Shown here: in pieces, positions 59,504 to 64,000 of the stretch
Layout: each line of letters opens with the position of its first letter
How positions within the stretch are numbered: the first letter of the stretch is position 1
Notes under the pieces: model-generated
Told to the model about the DNA's origin: nothing
Database searches by the model: none
What the model saw: the letters and a program-made list of their open reading frames with translations, nothing else
Program-made: the position numbers and the translations under genes
Origin: Opeltia flavorubescens
Taxonomy: Eukaryota > Ascomycota > Lecanoromycetes > Teloschistales > Teloschistaceae
DNA length: 64,000 nt
NCBI GenBank assembly: GCA_000442125.1
Contig: KE546973.1
Coordinates: 682,001-746,000, forward strand
Reading direction: 5' to 3'

Positions 59504-60553
59504 TCATAGATAACTGATCGTACTGGATTTCATTGAAGCGGATCTATTTTCAAGGTCAGACTTTCGATTGTGTGTGTACACCTTCAGACCTACGATTTCG
59601 TCTCCTCCACCAGCTCCAAAAAGCACTTGATCAGAGATACTAGCATCGATCCCCCTTTTCACTCTTTCTTTCCACACCCCATCCCAGCTCCATTCATCTG
59701 GATGCCTGGCTGTACTCTGCGTTCTCGAACTGCTCGATGTGTGCGTCAAACCCGACTGATCACTGGAGGCTTTTTGGTCGCCATCGAAAAGCAGCGTACT
59801 GCGACGATAAGCCCGCCATGCTTTCCAAGCACCTGAATTGGCAGCAGATCCTAGTGGCAACGCATCAAGGATTGTTTCGTCATCGAAAGCTCGCTTCATG
59901 TAGGTCAAAGCATCGACAATGGCAATACCTGATCTTCTCTGGCCGGATAATTGCCTTGATTCGGTCTCTTGAGAATCATTCTCTGAAGCGACATCTCTAT
60001 CGGTCGAAGTGCTATTCCTCGACGAATTCACTGACGACGCAGCGCTGTGTCCTGTGCTTGTAAACCAGTGTGGAAAGGCATCACTGAGAGCAAATCCTCC
60101 AGGCGATAGTCGCTCTTCATCCGTGGCACTGACAGGATTCGAGCTTGGGGAGCTGGTCGTGTAGGTGTAGGTGGTCAATGGGGTCACTAGGGGGTGGAAA
60201 ATATCGGAAAGAAAGGTAATCAAAGGAGGTGTGTCGGGATATCTTGGAGGAAGATATACAATGAAGCAAAGTACAGCGGGTGCATAGGGACCTACTGAAC
60301 TAGTCATTTTCCCATCTTCTTGTAGTAGAGCTGAAAAGCCTACCCTTACGAACGAATAGCACTCCAGACCATTTAGATGGATCGCCAGGGGTCAGGCTTA
60401 AGTATATGCCTTCAGGACAAATCTGTTTCAAAGTTGCACTTTCAATACCTGTCAGTCTAGCATCTAGCGTTCAGTATTGAATGCATACTATTCGAGAAGA
60501 GCATGCTGTCGGCTGTTGAAGTGCCAGGGGCGTCTTCGTGTGGGGTGATGCAT
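59504..60553 (-). CDS. Ubiquitin E2 variant (UEV, catalytically inactive UBC-like protein)
   Basis: Exons in transcript order are 60553-60489, 60438-60344 and 60291-59504, giving 315 residues. The UBC fold is seen at about 18-105: LLEYATLKQICPEGIYLSL, PSKWSGVLFVRKGPYAPAVL, then LPPRYPDTPPLITF and DIFHPLVTPLTTYTYT. Where active E2s have His-Pro-Asn and a catalytic Cys shortly after, this protein has FHPLV and no cysteine, so it should be a UEV. The layout recalls AKTIP/FTS-type proteins, which link Hook adaptors to vesicle transport, but this is inference. A Ser-rich loop follows, then a helix AFPHWF and a C-terminal WSWDGVWKERVKRGID segment that looks conserved. It starts 120 bp from MTG2 on the opposite strand. 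Confidence 0.82.
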
Positions 60554-60673
60554 GTTCTCCACCCGCAGAACTCTTTCAACAATGTGATCTCAATCTTGGC
60601 AATCGACCAGGTGGTCCGTGCGCCACGAGCCTGAGATAGATTTCGGTCGCTAACCCTGGGATCTCTAGTAGTC

Positions 60674-62311
60674 ATGAGTCGCAGCTTTCTTCCATTCCTC
60701 TACCCTTGCCTCGACTTATCCAGTTCGATTCCGCAGAGAGCTCTGCGATGTTCACTGGCTGTGTCTTGCTTAAGGCACAATTCTTCTCTATCAACCGACC
60801 CAGGAACCCACTCAATAGACCAGCCTTCTCGGTTATCCCACCTTAACCCTACGCCAGACGACTACAGTCGAACCATTTTTGCAGATAAATGTCAACTTAC
60901 TCTCGCATCTGGCTCAGGTGGCCATGGGTGTATTTCCTTTCTCCGCGAGAAATTCATCGCTGAAGGTCCAGCTAATGGAGGTGACGGCGGTAGCGGAGGT
61001 AGCGTCTACATTCAAGCCGTACGTGGCGAGACCAGTCTACACAAGCTTGCTCGGCGAGGTATAATTAAGGCAGCAAGGGGCAAGAATGGACAGGGCAAGG
61101 GCAAAGGTGGTCAGCGCGGGGAAGATGTCCTGGTTCAAGTCCCTGTGGGTACTGTGATACGTGAAATTTCAAGGCACGATCCCGTCATGGAAGAGGAAGA
61201 AGAAGCAAGACTCGAAGGCATTAGTGACGGTGAAGTACGAGGTCAATGGCGACGGGACAAATGGATATTGTATCCCTCATCGGTACCTTCAGATTATGCC
61301 ATGACGGATTTCCCAACCCTACAGCGATCGCGACGATCGACTCAAATCTCAGCTCCCGTCCATCTCGACCTTTCACAGCCCATGGAGACACCTATCCTGC
61401 TAGCGGCGGGAGCCCCAGGTGGCCTGGGGAATCCACACTTCGTGTCGAAGATCCACCCTCGGCCAAAATTTGCGACAAAGGGCGATCCTGGGTTCACAAT
61501 TACGATTGATTTAGAGCTGAAACTGCTGGCTGACGTAGGGTTTGTGGGCCTGCCAAATGCAGGCAAGAGTACGCTGTTGCGCGCGATGAGTCGAAGTCGA
61601 GCGCGGGTCGGTAGTTGGGCGTTTACAACTTTGCAGCCAAATATCGGAACAGTTGTCCTCGACAACCACCACGGAAGACCTCAACTTCTAGCGAGTCGAG
61701 CGACGGGGGAACCAAGGAATAACTTTTCTATCGCAGACATTCCGGGTCTTATAACGGATGCACACAAGGATCGCGGGCTGGGGCTTGGATTTCTCCGCCA
61801 TGTGGAGCGCGCACAAGTTCTGGCTTTTGTCATTGATCTTGGAGATGGTGACGCAGTGGAAGCGCTGAAGAACCTCTGGCGTGAGCTGGCGGCTTTCGAA
61901 AAGTTACGAGAAGGGGAAACCAACGCGCAGACTGAAACAAGAATGATCGACTGGAAAGCGTTTGGCAGCGCAACGTCTTCTGCAGCCGCCGCAGATGCTG
62001 CCATAGCGAAGAATAACGCAGGTGTAGTGATCAATCCTTCAGCGTCACAGCAGCTTCCAGAGCTCTTCCTCAAACCAATCTCGACCAAGCCTTGGTTCGT
62101 CGTAGCTACAAAGGCTGATCTCGACGGAACACAAGAAAACTTTTCGCACCTGCAGAACTACCTCCAAGCTATAATGTCTCGCGAAGAAGCACATCCAAGC
62201 GGATTGCAAAATAGTTGGCAAGGCAAACTTGCTGCCATACCAATCAGCGCCATTCGCGGCGAAGGCGTCAGCAAGATACCTGAATGGACGGTTAGTCTTC
62301 TGAATGACTGA
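60674..62311 (+). CDS. MTG2: MTG2, mitochondrial Obg-family GTPase
   Basis: Obg/CgtA-type GTPase needed for assembly of the mitochondrial large ribosomal subunit. Single exon, 545 residues. The first about 60 residues are Ser/Arg/Leu-rich without acidic residues up to about 40, a mitochondrial presequence. The Gly-rich Obg fold follows with LASGSGGHGCISFLREK, GGDGGSGGSVY and KNGQGKGKGGQRGEDV. GTPase motifs are G1 GLPNAGKST (about 292), switch I TTLQPNIG, G3 DIPGL and the Obg-specific GLGLGFLRHVERA, G4 TKAD (about 478) and G5-like SAI. A charged insertion (EEEEEARLEG) in the Obg domain and a Ser/Ala-rich insertion before G4 are lineage-specific expansions. Confidence 0.94.
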   Translation: MSRSFLPFLYPCLDLSSSIPQRALRCSLAVSCLRHNSSLSTDPGTHSIDQPSRLSHLNPTPDDYSRTIFADKCQLTLASGSGGHGCISFLREKFIAEGPANGGDGGSGGSVYIQAVRGETSLHKLARRGIIKAARGKNGQGKGKGGQRGEDVLVQVPVGTVIREISRHDPVMEEEEEARLEGISDGEVRGQWRRDKWILYPSSVPSDYAMTDFPTLQRSRRSTQISAPVHLDLSQPMETPILLAAGAPGGLGNPHFVSKIHPRPKFATKGDPGFTITIDLELKLLADVGFVGLPNAGKSTLLRAMSRSRARVGSWAFTTLQPNIGTVVLDNHHGRPQLLASRATGEPRNNFSIADIPGLITDAHKDRGLGLGFLRHVERAQVLAFVIDLGDGDAVEALKNLWRELAAFEKLREGETNAQTETRMIDWKAFGSATSSAAAADAAIAKNNAGVVINPSASQQLPELFLKPISTKPWFVVATKADLDGTQENFSHLQNYLQAIMSREEAHPSGLQNSWQGKLAAIPISAIRGEGVSKIPEWTVSLLND

Positions 62312-63318
62312 TTGTCGGAAAGTCAAGCAGGACCATCACCTGCCGTCACGAATACGGGTTTTCAACGATCTCCGGCTACAGTCGTACCTACTGTTGAAAG
62401 ACAGAATATCAATGTTCAACTGAAGGCCCTGTCAACACAGTGTATGATTTTCTGCAATGCAGGATGCGACATAATGTGGCTGCCTGAACAAGTCCATAGT
62501 TGCAATTTGTACCGCTGATTGCCTATTGAATACGGACAATACAAGCGCAGACTTCTGGTTGAATCTGCAGCTGTGAGACAAGAATGCTTCGAGGCAAACG
62601 GGATCTAAGTAGAATGTCTCGTGTGTTCTGTCCATATATGGAAGCAGTTCCAATTAGTATGCAGCAGGCGGTATTCGAGTGGGATGGAATTGGTGCTTGG
62701 CGACCCCACCGAGTACTCCCAGGAGCAATTGGCATGGCTGATACGTGCAACCATAATCCGAGTCTAGCCAACGAGAGTGGTCTCTTATCATGTCTGTAAT
62801 CGTTGGGTCAGATGCTGCACCATGTGGTTGGTCGTTATGCCGAGGAGTGCGGCAGAGCGTGCCACCACCTCGACACCACCGCCCTTTCGCCCCTCGAGAA
62901 ATGCGGATAATGCAACGGTTTGATCTAGGTCCAGCCGGAGGGCCTTATCCTAATATTCCGTTTTCTATCCCTTGACCGCTGCCCTTTCCTTTTTACTCTC
63001 GCCATCCTACTCTAATTCTTCCGAATATTCGATTCAATGGGCTGTTGTTCGACGGTCCTACACTGCTTGCAACTTCACTATCGCTGCTTCGATCCACATT
63101 AATCTCCACCATCCCCATTTCGGACTCTGGCGGCGATAAGAAGCATGATCGCTCGGGTCCACGCGTACTAGTACCCGTTTGGAAGCTGTCAACCAAGCCT
63201 CGAACCTCGACCTCAACATCATTTTCAACCAACATGCCTACATAGCAACGTCGGCCGTCCTCAAGTCTTCGCTCACCCCTCTGCGGAGGCTGGTGAGCGA
63301 CTCTGCCGCCCGTCCACC
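62312..63318. other. Intergenic 62312-63318
   Basis: A 1-kb gap between MTG2 and the last gene. Short ORFs only. 62950-63010 is pyrimidine-rich and may mark a transcription start for the next gene. ORFs on both strands at 62993-63427 are not supported by motifs. Confidence 0.5.
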
Positions 63319-64000
63319 ATGATATCACCTCGTGCACTCTACTCCGATCCCCCGAGGGCGAAGAATTCGATCGCCAATCACCCGACACTTCTGGTATCCT
63401 GGTGGTGCACCGGTTTCGCCCTGGCAATAATCTTGGTGAGGCTGAGTGGTCGATATATACGCACTGAACGGTTATTTGGTGAGGACAAGGTCATGGCATT
63501 CAGTCTGATCCCACTACTCGGCAGAATGGCACTCGTTCACATCGTCTTGATATGGGGCACCAACAACACCAGAACAGATGGTCTGGATCCAACCGACATT
63601 CAACATCGGGAAATTGGAAGCAGACTGGTGCTCGTCTCGAGGATCATGTATGCTGCCTTGTAAGCGTACCGCGAACCACCGGCGCGGCAGCAAGCTAACG
63701 TGCAGCATAGCCTCTGGACTGCCAAATTCACCGTATCTGAATTTCTTAAGCGATTGACAGGCCAGGTATGGCGGCGAAAATATGAGCTTGGCCTACGCTT
63801 CATCCGGTGGTTTCTCGCCGTCACTTTTGTCGCAGTGGTCATCGCTACCCTTGCCGAATGTCAGCCATTCAATCACTACTGGCAGGTGGTACCTGACCCT
63901 GGTGCCAAATGTCGTCAAGGGTACGCGCAACTCATCACGATGGGAACTAGCGATGTCATTACGGATTTGCTGCTTGTGGGCTTTCCTATCCCCATCGTAC
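63319..64000 (+). CDS. Pth11-like integral membrane protein (5' part)
   Basis: Second fungal rhodopsin-fold membrane protein in the window, cut by the right edge. Exon 1 is 63319-63659 and exon 2 begins 63711 after a 51-bp intron (TT plus C gives Phe in LFLWTAKFTVSEFL). Helix 1 is LLVSWWCTGFALAIILVRLSGRY, followed by GEDKVMAFSLIPLLGRMALVH. The third-helix region has the family ALFLWTAKF-type signature, a Cys in ATLAECQPFNHYW, a second in GAKCRQGY and DVITDLLLVGFPIPIV. The divergence from the member at 9615-11051 is large, so they are not a recent duplication. The 3' end is out of view. Confidence 0.83.

Overview
The window is nuclear DNA of a filamentous ascomycete (Pezizomycotina). Nearly every gene is a recognisable fungal housekeeping or regulatory gene. 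Introns are short (about 41-134 bp, mostly 48-66) with GT..AG ends, genes lie on both strands, and several families are typical of this group: Pth11-like rhodopsin-fold membrane proteins, LTE1, HymA/Mo25, ECL1, CYSTM and fungal Shugoshin. I rebuilt exon structures by hand. For all complete multi-exon models the summed exon lengths divide by three and the joined reading frame matches family sequence, so most boundaries should be right to the base. Exceptions are stated in the entries. No rRNA, intact tRNA, CRISPR array, prokaryotic operon or recognisable mobile-element gene was seen.

Layout. 0-6 kb: 3' end of ALG1 (N-glycan mannosyltransferase), a TFIIIC 90-kDa-type subunit, and an unknown 877-residue membrane protein. 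6-11 kb: bleomycin hydrolase and a Pth11-like membrane protein. 12-25 kb: LTE1-type RasGEF, a possible repeat-eroded AT-rich stretch, a CYSTM protein, BFR1, an orphan protein and an F-box protein. 25-35.5 kb: RPB5, a peroxisomal acyl-CoA ligase, Hym1/Mo25, a PRMT3-type arginine methyltransferase and an OPT oligopeptide transporter. 35.5-41.6 kb: a 6-kb gene-poor island around one small ECL1-type longevity factor, with several strong inverted repeats. 41.6-47.2 kb: Shugoshin and DAD2 head to head, then a TPX2-like basic protein. 47.6-54.7 kb: JmjC protein, AlkB-CUE-GRF repair oxygenase, RBR ubiquitin ligase and PEX7. 55-64 kb: VWFA-domain membrane protein, a small membrane protein, an inactive E2 variant (UEV), mitochondrial GTPase MTG2, and the 5' part of a second Pth11-like protein.

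How the genes fit together. Most are unrelated housekeeping functions, as expected in fungi. The one coherent neighbourhood is SGO1-DAD2-TPX2-like (centromere cohesion, DASH ring, spindle). SGO1 and DAD2 share a 321-bp divergent promoter holding a forkhead-type site and a 7-bp-arm palindrome. Other cell-cycle or morphogenesis genes (LTE1, BFR1, Hym1) are scattered over the preceding 30 kb. I found no clear new multi-gene system. The most worthwhile unknowns are the ECL1 island with its hairpins, the SGO1/DAD2 promoter, the PRMT3 lacking its zinc ligands, and the uncharacterised membrane proteins.
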